From NCBI GenBank assembly GCA_039986595.1, contig JBDWQJ010000011.1, forward strand, positions 62,001 to 126,000: a stretch of DNA of 64,000 bases. The letters run 5' to 3'. Of the stretch, positions 26,212-35,098 are shown in pieces; the first letter of the stretch is position 1; every line of letters begins with the position of its first letter. This DNA comes from Lentilitoribacter sp039986595. Lineage in GTDB: Bacteria > Pseudomonadota > Alphaproteobacteria > Rhizobiales > Rhizobiaceae. Made by a program: the position numbers and the translations under genes. The notes below the pieces were generated by a model. The model did no database searches. It was not told where the DNA came from and saw only the letters and a program-made list of their open reading frames with translations.

Positions 26212-26925
26212 TTAGAGTATAACAGAAAAATCGAGCAACCAGGCTGGCAGAATTTGCAAAGCCCAGAATTCGATAATGTGATGAATTTTGAAATAGATCA
26301 TCAAACCCACAGCAACGAACACAAAACCGAGTATTGGTTTTGATCGCTCAGCCAAAGACTTGAGAGCCTCGGTGCGGGTTCTCAGCGCTGATTGAGCACC
26401 CCAAGATAGCCCCAGAATTAGCGAAGAAACGCCAAATGCGAAAAACAGCATGATCAGCGCGGCCCAAATGAGACTTTCCCCTTGTGACGCCAATGCAATA
26501 GCCCCACCTAGCGTTGGGCCAATACAAGGCGACCATACCGCACCGAGTAAGACACCGCCGAAAAATTGGCCGGAATTTCCACCAAGATTGAGACCTAACA
26601 TTTGCTTATTTGCAGCGCCTGCAACCCCTTGGGTGGCGGCTTCAAATCTTCGCGAAAACGCGGGCACCAATAAAACTAATCCAAACATGATCATCACTAG
26701 TGCGCCAATTTGAGCAAGCCGTTCTTGCGTGAGCCCAATTGAATAGCCTATGGTCGTCACAAATAAACCAAAGGCTACGAATGATACCGTTAATCCTGCA
26801 GCCAATGCCCATGGACCAGATCGCCCAGCATTTAATGCAGATGCCAAAACGATGGGTAATACCGGCACAACGCAAGGGTTTATCAGGGTGAGAAGACCCG
26901 CAAGATATGCGAAAATGAGTTCCAT
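26212..26925 (-). CDS. CcdA-family cytochrome c biogenesis / thiol-reductant transporter
   Basis: A polytopic membrane protein of 237 residues with six predicted helices, the size of CcdA/DsbD-beta. Signature cysteines appear in LTLINPCVVPVLPIV near the N-terminus and GAVWSPCIGPTLGGAI in the middle, the pair that passes electrons from cytoplasmic thioredoxin across the membrane. The downstream partner is the exported thioredoxin 22 bases later. Homologues serve cytochrome c maturation or metal-site assembly; secreted haem proteins are encoded in this window. Confidence 0.9.
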   Translation of the reverse strand: MELIFAYLAGLLTLINPCVVPVLPIVLASALNAGRSGPWALAAGLTVSFVAFGLFVTTIGYSIGLTQERLAQIGALVMIMFGLVLLVPAFSRRFEAATQGVAGAANKQMLGLNLGGNSGQFFGGVLLGAVWSPCIGPTLGGAIALASQGESLIWAALIMLFFAFGVSSLILGLSWGAQSALRTRTEALKSLAERSKPILGFVFVAVGLMIYFKIHHIIEFWALQILPAWLLDFSVIL

Positions 26926-27104
26926 CGATTTCTGATCCTGACTGGCAACGTGTTGAGCAGTTGTAATTTTTCAGACAATATTTCTCAAGCGACTTTTGCC
27001 ACACACATAATCACAATTTCGTGTGGTTATTCAGCCTAAAGTTATGAGAATACGCGCTAATAATTTGATTCTAATTAATCTACTAAAGATATGATTTAAA
27101 TACA

Positions 27105-27213
27105 AAAACGCCCCGATCATGATGAGATGATCGAGGCGAAACCAAAATGCCCTATCGAGGGGGGTGATGTGGGGGCATTTCAGCACCACCTTTCAAGCAA
27201 CAGGAGAAAGGTG
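27105..27213 (-). terminator. fasciclin gene terminator with two further hairpins
   Basis: GCCCCGATCAT (27110-27120) and ATGATCGAGGC (27127-27137) form an 11-bp stem with one mismatch; on the minus strand a T run follows (27105-27109). Closer to the gene are two more stems: CACCTTTC/GAAAGGTG (27187-27213) and AAATGCCC/GGGCATTT (27145-27180). All three are read on the fasciclin transcript. Confidence 0.75.
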
Positions 27214-27232
27214 CCTGATACCGATTATTATA

Positions 27233-27763
27233 TTATTTCGGTAGCAGCACTGTGTCGACAACGTGGATCACACCGTTTGACTGGTCTAGATCAACAGCTG
27301 TTACTGTGCCGATATTGCCGCTTTCGTCTTTTAGCTTCACTTGGTCGCCATCTAGCATCGCAACAATTGTGTCGCCAGATACTGTTTCGATTTCAAGCAT
27401 GCCACCGTCAGCTTCGCCAATCATTTTGACCAAATCACCTGACATGATGTCACCAGCAACAACGTGTGCTGTTAGAACTTTTGTCAATGTGTCTTTGCTT
27501 TCAGGCTTTAGCAATGTGTCAACTGTACCTTCTGGCAATGCTGCAAATGCATCATTTACTGGAGCGAATACTGTGAACGGTCCGTCGCCTTTTAGTGTCT
27601 CTACAAGACCAGCTGCTGTTACCGCTGCTACCAATGTTGAATGCGCTTCAGAAGCAATTGCTGCGTCCACAACGTCTTTTTTCATGCCGCCGGCAAATGC
27701 TGTTGCAGATGCTGCGATTGCGATAACTGATGCTGCTGCTGTCATTTTTAGTGTATTGATCAT
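27233..27763 (-). CDS. exported fasciclin (FAS1) domain protein
   Basis: A protein of 176 residues from ATG 27763, with GGAGAG upstream. Signal peptide to about residue 25 (ATAFAGG). The rest is one FAS1 domain: motif H1 GPFTVFAPVNDAFAALPEGTVDTLL, then the YH-like region LTAHVVAGDIMSGDL, and H2 NGVIHVVDTVLLP. FAS1 proteins mediate adhesion or matrix interactions; small bacterial versions are often controlled by ECF sigma factors such as the one at 31360, but no shared promoter is proven. Confidence 0.93.
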   Translation of the reverse strand: MINTLKMTAAASVIAIAASATAFAGGMKKDVVDAAIASEAHSTLVAAVTAAGLVETLKGDGPFTVFAPVNDAFAALPEGTVDTLLKPESKDTLTKVLTAHVVAGDIMSGDLVKMIGEADGGMLEIETVSGDTIVAMLDGDQVKLKDESGNIGTVTAVDLDQSNGVIHVVDTVLLPK

Positions 27764-27927
27764 TTTTCTCTCCAATAAGATTAGGTTTGTTTAAAACCCG
27801 CAGTTATTGATAGAAACGTTAGCTGGTTCAAAAAAGTTTCAAGAAAAAATCGAAAAAATAACATTTTTATTTTTAGATATATTTTTCATATAGTTACGAT
27901 CTAAATTATTTTGGAAAGAGGATCAAA

Positions 27928-28278
27928 ATGATCATTGAAATTCGACATTACACATTAAAACCGGGTCGTCGCGAAGAGTTTATTTCTTACTTCGAGGCAA
28001 AAAACCGCCCGGCCTTGCGTGATGCAGGAATGATTGTATTTGGCCCTATGAGGGATTTGGAAAATGAGAATAAAGTGCATTGGATGCGCGCTTTTCTATC
28101 CTTAGAAAGCCGCGAGCAAATTAAAAACGCATTTTATAACGGCCCTGTTTGGAACGAGAGCATTGAAGGCGAAGTGATGCCAATGATTGCACATTATGAA
28201 GCTGATTTAACTGAGACGACAGCTGAATTTGAGGATTTTGATGGGGAGCAGATCACGATTGCAGACCAGCCAGATTAA
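27928..28278 (+). CDS. NIPSNAP family protein
   Basis: A protein of 116 residues with GGAAAGAGG ahead of ATG 27928. NIPSNAP fold signatures: IIEIRHYTLKPGRREEFISYFEAK at the start, then GPMRDLENENKVHWMRAFLSLESREQIKNAFYNGPVW. These are dimeric ferredoxin-like proteins without an established reaction in bacteria. Isolated gene, divergent from fasciclin. Confidence 0.9.
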   Translation: MIIEIRHYTLKPGRREEFISYFEAKNRPALRDAGMIVFGPMRDLENENKVHWMRAFLSLESREQIKNAFYNGPVWNESIEGEVMPMIAHYEADLTETTAEFEDFDGEQITIADQPD

Positions 28279-28428
28279 GAACTTGATATAACAAATTGCT
28301 TTCTTCAAAATCTAAAGATAAGTTCTGTATCGCGACCACGGGCCTTAGCGTAAAGTGATAGGCCAATTCTTATCAGCGGATAAAAAATGCATAAACATGC
28401 ATCTGATACCTGCATTAGAAAGCGTGAC

Positions 28429-29079
28429 ATGACAAAATACCAAATCAATATTGAATGCCTCATCAATTCCGAAGACGAATTGCGAGCTCTCTTTGCCCCA
28501 ACCCACGAGCTAGCAATCAAAAAAAAGCAAACCAAAATAGATAAACATGCGCGCGATTTCATATCCCGCACGCCCTTCGTATGCATTGGCACGCATAATG
28601 ATGATGATTTAAGCGATGTAAGCCCGCGCGGTGATGCGCCTGGATTTATCCAAGTGCTTGACGATAAAACACTCGCTATCCCCGATCGTCCGGGTAATAA
28701 CCGCCTCGATACGCTGTCCAACATCACCCACAATCCAAATATTGGTTTGATGTTTATCATCCCAGGCTTTGACGATACGTTGCGTATTAATGGGACCGCG
28801 CAACTTACGAATGACCCTGGATTGCTCGCATCCATGGCAGTAAAAGGTCAAACGCCAAAGATTGCGATACTTGTTGAAGTTAATGAGCTTTATATGCATT
28901 GCGCGAAAGCATTCAGGCGATCAAAATTATGGGACCCTGCATCCATTCAGGATCGCAATGACATGCCATCATTGATGAAGATCATGCTTGATCAGGCGGA
29001 TGAAGCACCTGATGATCATCAAGAGATGGATAAACTCGATGAGGCTTTAGAAGAAGCTTATCGAACAACAATGTATTAA
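28429..29079 (+). CDS. PPOX-class FMN-dependent protein (MSMEG_1061-like)
   Basis: A protein of 216 residues from ATG 28429; an upstream ATG at 28387 would add 14 residues, and neither has a clear ribosome site. The split-barrel flavin fold of the pyridoxamine phosphate oxidase group is seen in RDFISRTPFVCIGTHNDDD, DVSPRGDAPGFIQVLDDKTL, AIPDRPGNNRLDTLSNI and GLMFIIPGFDDTLRINGTA. Family members reduce or sequester varied substrates with FMN or F420; the substrate is unknown here. Confidence 0.88.
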   Translation: MTKYQINIECLINSEDELRALFAPTHELAIKKKQTKIDKHARDFISRTPFVCIGTHNDDDLSDVSPRGDAPGFIQVLDDKTLAIPDRPGNNRLDTLSNITHNPNIGLMFIIPGFDDTLRINGTAQLTNDPGLLASMAVKGQTPKIAILVEVNELYMHCAKAFRRSKLWDPASIQDRNDMPSLMKIMLDQADEAPDDHQEMDKLDEALEEAYRTTMY

Positions 29080-29313
29080 AGCCAAAATAATCCGTTCATT
29101 CAGTAACCCCGCCAACCATAACATCAATGAAGGTTTGCGCATGTTGACGTTTGTTACACATGGGCACCTATAGAGATGGCGTTAACACCTTTGTTGATAA
29201 ATACTTTTAGTTGTATTATCCTAGAATTATTAACTTTAAATTGAAGTTAAGTTCAATCAGTATTCGCGTTTGCAACGTCGAAATTGAGGAACAATTACAA
29301 CATGGGGGTAGTT

Positions 29314-30591
29314 ATGAATATTGTAAAATTATCAGGCTTAACGCTTTTGACAGCGATTGCTGCAACAGGATCAGCATTTACTGAAGGTCATTTTGAAGCA
29401 TGTACGAGCGACGGCTGGGTTCTTAAATCTGACGCTGAATTTGCAAAAAATTGCGCAGACATGGCATTTAACGGTGATTTGGCAGACCGCCAACGCTTGG
29501 CATGGATGTTTTTCGCCCGCGCCAACTTGCAAATTGAAGGTGGAACGCGGGTAGACAAAGACACAGGCACAGCGCCTCTTTGGATGGCATGGCCAACTGA
29601 CCCAGAGACGTTTCCAAAAAAACCAGGTGTAACGCCATCTTTCGAGTTTGAAGAAAAAGCTGTCGATGAAGTAATCAAACCATCGGTTCCAAAAACTGAG
29701 TTAGCAGGCATTATCTCAGATACCACTGAGCAAGGCGCACCAAATTCAGGAGAAGAGGAAGTGACGCGCAATCAAATCAGTTACGAGTATATCGTCGAGA
29801 ACACCCTCTATACAACGCCTGGGGTACAAGCGTTTACACAAAATGGCAATCCAGTGGAGATGCCGGTTGGCTCGATTGAAACAAAAGCGAAATGGATTAA
29901 GCTCAACACATTAGCGGACGCGCCAGCTGGTGCTTTTGTTTTTGAGTTTTTCAACCCAAATGCAAAAAAAGAGGAAAACCAACAAGGATATTATTACTGG
30001 GGTGGTATGCATATTATGGCAAAAATGCAGCCCTCACCTTCTGATGTTTTTACCGACAATAGCGGCAGTTGGTTTTGGACAACCTTTGAATTTAAGGGAA
30101 ATCCGGGAGTTAAGCATGTCGTCGATAGCTTTATCACTCAAAAATCGCCATTAACAGCTAGAGAAATCGAGGCAATAATGGACACAGCGGGGTTGTTGGG
30201 CTTTGGGTATGAGGCTTATGCGCCCAATGGAACACAAATCAGTTTTGTCGATGCTGAAGAACAAGCTGTTATTTTAGGTCACACTCAGATGGAGGATTTC
30301 GCCGGCCTTCCTGTTGGGCCAAAGGGCAATCCTGTACCGCCGCCAGATTGGACTGGTTTTACAGCATCTTGCCATACCTGTCATGCAACAGCTGCCTATC
30401 AACCCACAACGACAGGCGACAATGGATCTTATTTCCCATTCACCGTGCCCATTGGCGCTTTGCCCACAAACAGCTCAGGACAAGTCGATTATACTGCTAC
30501 TCAAGGCGATAAAACATACAATCTAGGCGATGGATTTGTTTCATTAGACTTCATGTGGCCAATTACATTCAATGCGCGCGCAGAAGACTAA
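29314..30591 (+). CDS. exported monohaem protein of unknown family
   Basis: A protein of 425 residues from ATG 29314 (ATG 29302 is an alternative). Signal peptide to about residue 22 (ATGSAFTEG). Early cysteines in EACTSDGWVLKSDAEFAKNCADMAFNG, a long central domain with YYYWGGMHIMAKMQPSP and GSWFWTTFEFKG, then one c-type haem site CHTCH near residue 357 (TASCHTCHATAAYQP). No domain other than the haem motif is recognised; a periplasmic electron carrier or oxidoreductase is likely. A bidirectional terminator follows. It is close to the CcdA-thioredoxin system, which could serve haem attachment. Confidence 0.75.
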   Translation: MNIVKLSGLTLLTAIAATGSAFTEGHFEACTSDGWVLKSDAEFAKNCADMAFNGDLADRQRLAWMFFARANLQIEGGTRVDKDTGTAPLWMAWPTDPETFPKKPGVTPSFEFEEKAVDEVIKPSVPKTELAGIISDTTEQGAPNSGEEEVTRNQISYEYIVENTLYTTPGVQAFTQNGNPVEMPVGSIETKAKWIKLNTLADAPAGAFVFEFFNPNAKKEENQQGYYYWGGMHIMAKMQPSPSDVFTDNSGSWFWTTFEFKGNPGVKHVVDSFITQKSPLTAREIEAIMDTAGLLGFGYEAYAPNGTQISFVDAEEQAVILGHTQMEDFAGLPVGPKGNPVPPPDWTGFTASCHTCHATAAYQPTTTGDNGSYFPFTVPIGALPTNSSGQVDYTATQGDKTYNLGDGFVSLDFMWPITFNARAED

Positions 30592-30614
30592 GGTTAGATA
30601 AAAACCAATGAAAT

Positions 30615-30647
30615 AAAAGCCCGATCATCAATGGTCGGGCTTTTTTT
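30615..30647. terminator. bidirectional terminator between the haem protein and anti-sigma genes
   Basis: GCCCGA (30619-30624) pairs with TCGGGC (30635-30640), flanked by AAAA on the left and seven T on the right, so it works on both strands. It lies 23 bases after the haem-protein stop and overlaps the anti-sigma stop region. Confidence 0.85.
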
Positions 30648-31314
30648 AAACTCGGGTCAATTCGCCAAGTGCAATGACAGGACCTTGAGCAACGCCTGTT
30701 GGCGAGCCACCGATTTGCTCAATAGAAATTGCAAATTTTGCATCTGGAGCGATTTCAAGACCTTTTGGATTTAACGCACCAGATAATACACCTAATGTGA
30801 CCACTTCTCCGTCAGATTTAACCAACCAAAGCTCATAATCTTTATCAGTTGGCTTTGTACCAGTGCTTTGCGAAACAGTTAAACCTTGATCCGAAACTAG
30901 AGCAACAAACGTCGCTTGATAATCTTCAAGGGCATTGATTGCGCTTGTATACACGATTTGAGGCGCTGATTGCTGAGCAAAATAGTCCATCACGCGCGGG
31001 GTGGCTGCGAAAACAAGAACAGCAAGCAAAATTGGAATACGAAAACGCGCAAGCAGGCCCAACATGCCGTCCGATGCAACAGGTTCAGCAAATAGTTTAT
31101 CATCAATAGCAGCTTTAACCGATGCTGGTGCTTGGACCTCTTTAAATTCATGATTAAGGCCCGATAGCTTTTCTTCCCATGAAGAGACAAGACGGGCAAA
31201 ATTCACGTCATTTTCAACGCGTTTTTTCGCTTTTTTACGCTCAGCACCTTCTAATACACCTAAAGCGTATTCAGCAGCTAAGTCATCGTCAGTATATTTT
31301 ATCTCGTCATTCAT
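30646..31314 (-). CDS. anti-sigma factor (RskA-like)
   Basis: A protein of 222 residues from ATG 31314; a longer frame to 31347 nearly reaches the sigma gene stop. The N-terminal zinc-less anti-sigma region (DDDLAAEYALGVLEGAERKKAKKRVENDVNFARLVSSWEEKL) matches the RskA/ChrR-type alpha-helical domain; one membrane helix (about 100-120) and a periplasmic C-terminal domain (GVLSGALNPKGLEIAP, FAISIEQIGGSP) follow, the RskA C-terminal arrangement. It should hold the ECF sigma factor until an envelope signal is received. Cotranscribed with the sigma gene. Confidence 0.9.
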   Translation of the reverse strand: MNDEIKYTDDDLAAEYALGVLEGAERKKAKKRVENDVNFARLVSSWEEKLSGLNHEFKEVQAPASVKAAIDDKLFAEPVASDGMLGLLARFRIPILLAVLVFAATPRVMDYFAQQSAPQIVYTSAINALEDYQATFVALVSDQGLTVSQSTGTKPTDKDYELWLVKSDGEVVTLGVLSGALNPKGLEIAPDAKFAISIEQIGGSPTGVAQGPVIALGELTRV

Positions 31315-31359
31315 AATTATTCTTCTAACGTTTGAACCTTTTGGCAAACCTGCCGCGTT

Positions 31360-31938
31360 CTAATTCTTTTCAAGACATTCGCGCAAGCTTTTAAGACTGC
31401 GGCGAAGCCATGTTCGCATCGTATTGAGCGGAATGTTGTACTTATCAGCCAGCTCTTGATACGAATACCCTTCTATATAAGCAGATTTAACAGCATCTGC
31501 TTTGTCATCATCCAATTTACCCATACAATAGTCGATGCGACGTGCCTCGCCCATATTGATGGCGCTATCTTCAGGGCTTGGCGTCTGATCCGCAACAACG
31601 TCCGCAACATCATCGATATCTGATGTTTTGGCCGCCGATGTGGGCGCTTTGCGGGTTCTAATGCGGTCAATCGCGTGGTTTCTTGCAATTGCAATCAGCC
31701 ATGACATCGCATTGGCTTCCTGCGTTGCAAAGCGATCAGCTTTTTGCCACACACGCACATAAACTTCCTGCAAAGCATCCTCTGCTTCAGCCCTGTCATT
31801 TAATAAACGTAACAGGACGCCAAAAAGTTTCGCACTTGTTTGAGAATAAATCACATCAAACGCATCTTTATCGCGTAATGCGACTTGCGCGATTAGTTCT
31901 GGGATATCGTAGGTCTTGGACAATTCAACTCTTTTCAC
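31360..31938 (-). CDS. ECF RNA polymerase sigma factor (SigK/RpoE-like)
   Basis: A protein of 192 residues with sigma region 2 (DAFDVIYSQTSAKLFGVLLRLLNDRAEAEDALQEVYVRVWQKADRF, then WLIAIARNHAIDRIRTRK) and region 4 (YIEGYSYQELADKYNIPLNTMRTWLRRSLKSLRECL). Domain composition and the following RskA-like anti-sigma place it with SigK-type ECF factors, which answer oxidative or envelope stress. It begins an operon with the anti-sigma gene, 45 bases apart, at a typical distance for coordinated control. Confidence 0.93.
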   Translation of the reverse strand: MKRVELSKTYDIPELIAQVALRDKDAFDVIYSQTSAKLFGVLLRLLNDRAEAEDALQEVYVRVWQKADRFATQEANAMSWLIAIARNHAIDRIRTRKAPTSAAKTSDIDDVADVVADQTPSPEDSAINMGEARRIDYCMGKLDDDKADAVKSAYIEGYSYQELADKYNIPLNTMRTWLRRSLKSLRECLEKN

Positions 31939-32081
31939 GTCGACTCTTTTCAGGGAGGGTAAATCTCGTTGTTAGAATTGTAACCTTTTACGAACCTTTG
32001 ATGATGATGGATCAACAAAGCTTAACGATTTTATTCAAAAACAATGAAATCATGTGACGTTGCGTAAGGAAACTTAAATCC

Positions 32082-32972
32082 CTAAACCTCCAAAACGCCG
32101 CGCATGACATCAACGCTGGAGCCTGCGATCTCGACAATTGCGCCGCTGTCACCCTTATGCATTTTAAGTTGCATAGCGCTCGGTCGGCCCATATCGACCC
32201 CTTGTGTGACTGTGTAATACGAACCATTGATTGGCTTAACACCCAAATCGTGCGCAAAGGCTGCCATTGCCCCGCCTGCACTTCCTGTTGCTGGATCTTC
32301 ATAGGGCGCACCTCTGAACGTATACATGCGCGCTGACCAATCGAGCCTACCCTCAACATCTCGGGTATAAGCATAAATTGCTTTTGCCGGTCCCTCTCCA
32401 ACCATGGCGCGGGCGGCGTATTCGTTCAAACGCAAATCTTTCAGTGCTTTACGGGACGCAAGTTCAACCACAACAAAATTGGCGCCAACACTTACATGTT
32501 GAGGCGCGTGATGGGTCGTTAAAACGTCTTCCAATTCCAGCGATAATGCGCGTGCCGCATCCATAGGATTATATTCAGCACCCTTTGAAAGTGGCATTGG
32601 AGAGGTGATCGCTGTGGTTTGAACATCACCGTTCTCTGAATATGTCACATCAACTTCAACCAAGCCGACGCGTTCTTCGAACACCAATTTCTGGGGTGCT
32701 CCGCTTGCCAAATTGGCCAAGACATATGATGTACCCACATTTGGATGGCCAGCAAAATCCATCTCTGAATTGGGTGTGAAAATCCTGACATGCGCTGTGT
32801 TATTTTTATCTTTTGGCGTGAGTACAAAGCTTGTTTCAGAAAAATTGAATTCTCTCGCGACTGTTTGCATTTGCTGCGTTGTCAATTCATCTGCATCCAG
32901 CACAACAGCTAATGGATTGCCGCCAAAGCGTGTGTTGGTGAACACATCTACAACGTGATAATTTAGTTTCAT
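32082..32972 (-). CDS. PhzF family isomerase/epimerase-like protein
   Basis: A protein of 296 residues from ATG 32972, matching the usual family start (YHVVDVFTNTRFGGNPLAVVLDA); an upstream frame from 33059 would cover the promoter. Conserved PhzF elements include FNFSETSFVLTP with its catalytic-type Glu, EMDFAGHPNVGTSYVLA, and RGAPYEDPATGSAGGAMAAF near the C-terminus. PhzF isomerises a phenazine precursor; most homologues have unknown substrates. Divergent from the LysE gene at 33105. Confidence 0.9.
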   Translation of the reverse strand: MKLNYHVVDVFTNTRFGGNPLAVVLDADELTTQQMQTVAREFNFSETSFVLTPKDKNNTAHVRIFTPNSEMDFAGHPNVGTSYVLANLASGAPQKLVFEERVGLVEVDVTYSENGDVQTTAITSPMPLSKGAEYNPMDAARALSLELEDVLTTHHAPQHVSVGANFVVVELASRKALKDLRLNEYAARAMVGEGPAKAIYAYTRDVEGRLDWSARMYTFRGAPYEDPATGSAGGAMAAFAHDLGVKPINGSYYTVTQGVDMGRPSAMQLKMHKGDSGAIVEIAGSSVDVMRGVLEV

Positions 32973-33104
32973 GACCGCATCCATTTCTTGATAATTCGTG
33001 TTCGAAACTATCAAAAGAGTATGGCAAATACACGTCAATAATATAGATGAAATGATCATTATTTTTCATTTTGCGAATGCACAAAACTGCTTTATCAATG
33101 CATA

Positions 33105-33743
33105 ATGTTTGAATATTCACTACTACACTGGACCGCATTTTTAACCGCTGCGATATTGCTAAATATCTCCCCGGGGCCTGATATCGCCTATATGATCAGC
33201 CATTCGATACGAGGTGGCAAGCGCGTCGGATTTGCGGCAATGTTTGGCACTTGGGCCGGCACAATGGTGCATGTCTTTGCGGCGGCTTTGGGTTTAACGG
33301 CGATTTTGGCAACTTCTGCAACTGCATTTACGCTCGTGAAGTGGTGTGGTGCGATTTATCTCATCTGGCTTGGGATTTCCGCTTTAAGATCAAAAGGTGG
33401 TTCCACATTCTCCCCGGATACGTCTAAACCCGCTCGCCCGATGAAAGCAGTGTTTATTCAGGGCGCAGTCGTTTCAGCGCTTAATCCAAAGATCGCGGTG
33501 TTTTTCTTAGCGTTTTTGCCGCAATTTGTGGTCGAGGGTGCTGGGCCAATTTGGATGCAACTAGCGCTTCACGGCACCCTCATTTTGGCAGTATCGGCCT
33601 TTATCGAACCATTGTTTGTTGTGTTGGCAGATAAATTGACAATCACCTTACGAGACAAGCCAAAATTTGGCTTGTGGCTTGATCGCGCACTTGGTAGCAC
33701 CTTGATCAGCTTAGGTGCATGGCTTGCCGTAAGTCAGCGTTAG
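33105..33743 (+). CDS. LysE/RhtB family exporter
   Basis: A protein of 212 residues with six predicted membrane helices. Signature: LNISPGPDIAYMISHSIRGGKRVGFAAMFGTWAG, the SPGP motif of LysE/RhtB exporters, and VVSALNPKIAVFFLAFLPQFV, the second conserved NPK motif. Exports amino acids or homologous small molecules; the substrate is not readable. Divergent from PhzF. Confidence 0.92.
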   Translation: MFEYSLLHWTAFLTAAILLNISPGPDIAYMISHSIRGGKRVGFAAMFGTWAGTMVHVFAAALGLTAILATSATAFTLVKWCGAIYLIWLGISALRSKGGSTFSPDTSKPARPMKAVFIQGAVVSALNPKIAVFFLAFLPQFVVEGAGPIWMQLALHGTLILAVSAFIEPLFVVLADKLTITLRDKPKFGLWLDRALGSTLISLGAWLAVSQR

Positions 33744-33875
33744 GCCAAACCAAGTTGCGTTTTCCCACGTAAACAGATGAACTGCGCCCATCGCTTACTC
33801 AAACGTACTTTCTTTTTCAGATTGTTTGGGTGATACTGTGCCTTGGGGGCTTTTCGTTGTTAAAGGGAAAGTTAA

Positions 33876-34682
33876 ATGATCATTAGAATAATAACAGCGC
33901 TCATCATTTTAGGGAGCGTTTCGGTCAAGGCTGATGAGCTTCAGATATTTGATGCTCACATGCATTATAGCCATGACGCAGCATTGCAAATTCCGACCGA
34001 ACAAGTTGTGAAAATTTTGCGTGATGCTGGGGTAAAAAAAGCGCTGGTTTCAAGCTCTGATGATGATGGCACTCAAAAGCTAAAAGCTGCCGCACCTGAT
34101 ATTGTTGTCCCTGCTCTTCGTCCTTACAAGCGTCGCGGTGCGATTGGCACTTGGATGAATGATCCGTCGGTCATTGATTATTTGGAAGACCGTTTATCCC
34201 AATTTGAATATGAAGCGATTGGCGAGTTTCATGCCTATGGTGACGATATCAACACCAAGGTCATCCAGCGTTTGATCGAGCTTGCGAAGGAGCGTAATCT
34301 GTTACTGCACCACCATGGTGACCGCGAAGCTGTCGATTTGATATTCGATACTTGGCCGGAAGCACGCGTTTTATGGGCGCATTCGGGCTTTGACGGTCCT
34401 GAAAAAGTTGCTGATGCGCTTGCAACCTATCCAAATCTTTGGGCTGATCTCGCCTATCGATCAGATATGGCTGACGGCGAAGGTGTTGATCCAGATTGGC
34501 GCAAAGTATTTACGACATTCCCAAATCGCTTCATGGTTGGTAGCGATACATTTGCACCGGAGCGTTGGTATTATGTGGGTGCTCATGCTGATTTTAGTCG
34601 CGATTGGTTGTCAGACTTACCGGATGATTTGGCTCGCAAAATTGCGTTTGAAAATGCAGAAGCGATGATTGCATCCAAATGA
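33876..34682 (+). CDS. exported amidohydrolase-2-type TIM-barrel protein
   Basis: A protein of 268 residues with a signal peptide ending VSVKA at residue 19. The metal-dependent hydrolase signature is complete: DAHMH at residues 26-30, EFHAYGDD, LLLHHHGD, WAHSGFD and GSDTF. It resembles amidohydrolase 2 / TatD-like TIM barrels, but export is unusual for that group. It opens a three-gene operon; its TGA overlaps the ATG of the YtkA-like gene by four bases (ATGA). Whether it hydrolyses or decarboxylates a substrate in the periplasm is unknown. Confidence 0.85.
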   Translation: MIIRIITALIILGSVSVKADELQIFDAHMHYSHDAALQIPTEQVVKILRDAGVKKALVSSSDDDGTQKLKAAAPDIVVPALRPYKRRGAIGTWMNDPSVIDYLEDRLSQFEYEAIGEFHAYGDDINTKVIQRLIELAKERNLLLHHHGDREAVDLIFDTWPEARVLWAHSGFDGPEKVADALATYPNLWADLAYRSDMADGEGVDPDWRKVFTTFPNRFMVGSDTFAPERWYYVGAHADFSRDWLSDLPDDLARKIAFENAEAMIASK

Positions 34683-35098
34683 GTAGAACATACCTTTTCG
34701 TAACGGGGTTGACGGCGGTTATCTTCACGACAATCTCACATGCTCACGCCTGCGCACCTGAAAGTGCAGTTGAATTAGATGCCGCTGACAATGCAAAATT
34801 TCGATCCTTTGCAGACTTTGAGCTTGAGGCTATATCGAAACCTTTTGAGATAGATCTATATTTTTGTTCAGAGCATGATGTGCGTATTGAACGCATTAAA
34901 GTGGATGCAACAATGCCCGCACATCAGCATGGCATGAATTATACGCCAGAGTTCAAGCGAACAGACAATGGCAATTTCTCAGTATCTGGGATGTTTTTTC
35001 ATATGCCGGGGGTTTGGCAACTTGAAGTGAGCGCATATCAAGCATCTGCCTCTGTCAACGAGCCTACACTTTTCAAGCTTGAAATTATGGCACAGTGA
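34679..35098 (+). CDS. exported YtkA/FixH-like small protein with HQHGM motif
   Basis: A protein of 139 residues; signal peptide to about residue 24 (ISHAHA). The core resembles the YtkA-like fold: KVDATMPAHQHGMNYTPEFK, with His82, His84 and Met86, then NFSVSGMFFHMPGVWQLEV. His and Met clustered this way suggest copper binding. Trp113 is the only tryptophan. It is coupled at both ends: ATGA overlap with the amidohydrolase and TGATG overlap with the di-haem gene. The tight operon implies it is a partner or substrate of its neighbours. Confidence 0.75.
   Translation: MSRTYLFVTGLTAVIFTTISHAHACAPESAVELDAADNAKFRSFADFELEAISKPFEIDLYFCSEHDVRIERIKVDATMPAHQHGMNYTPEFKRTDNGNFSVSGMFFHMPGVWQLEVSAYQASASVNEPTLFKLEIMAQ

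Noticed and set aside
27252..27794. A 180-codon plus-strand frame opposite the fasciclin gene
   Set aside because: It mirrors a strongly supported FAS1 gene with signal peptide and ribosome site; the antisense protein is Ser/Pro/Thr-rich shadow sequence with no ribosome site.
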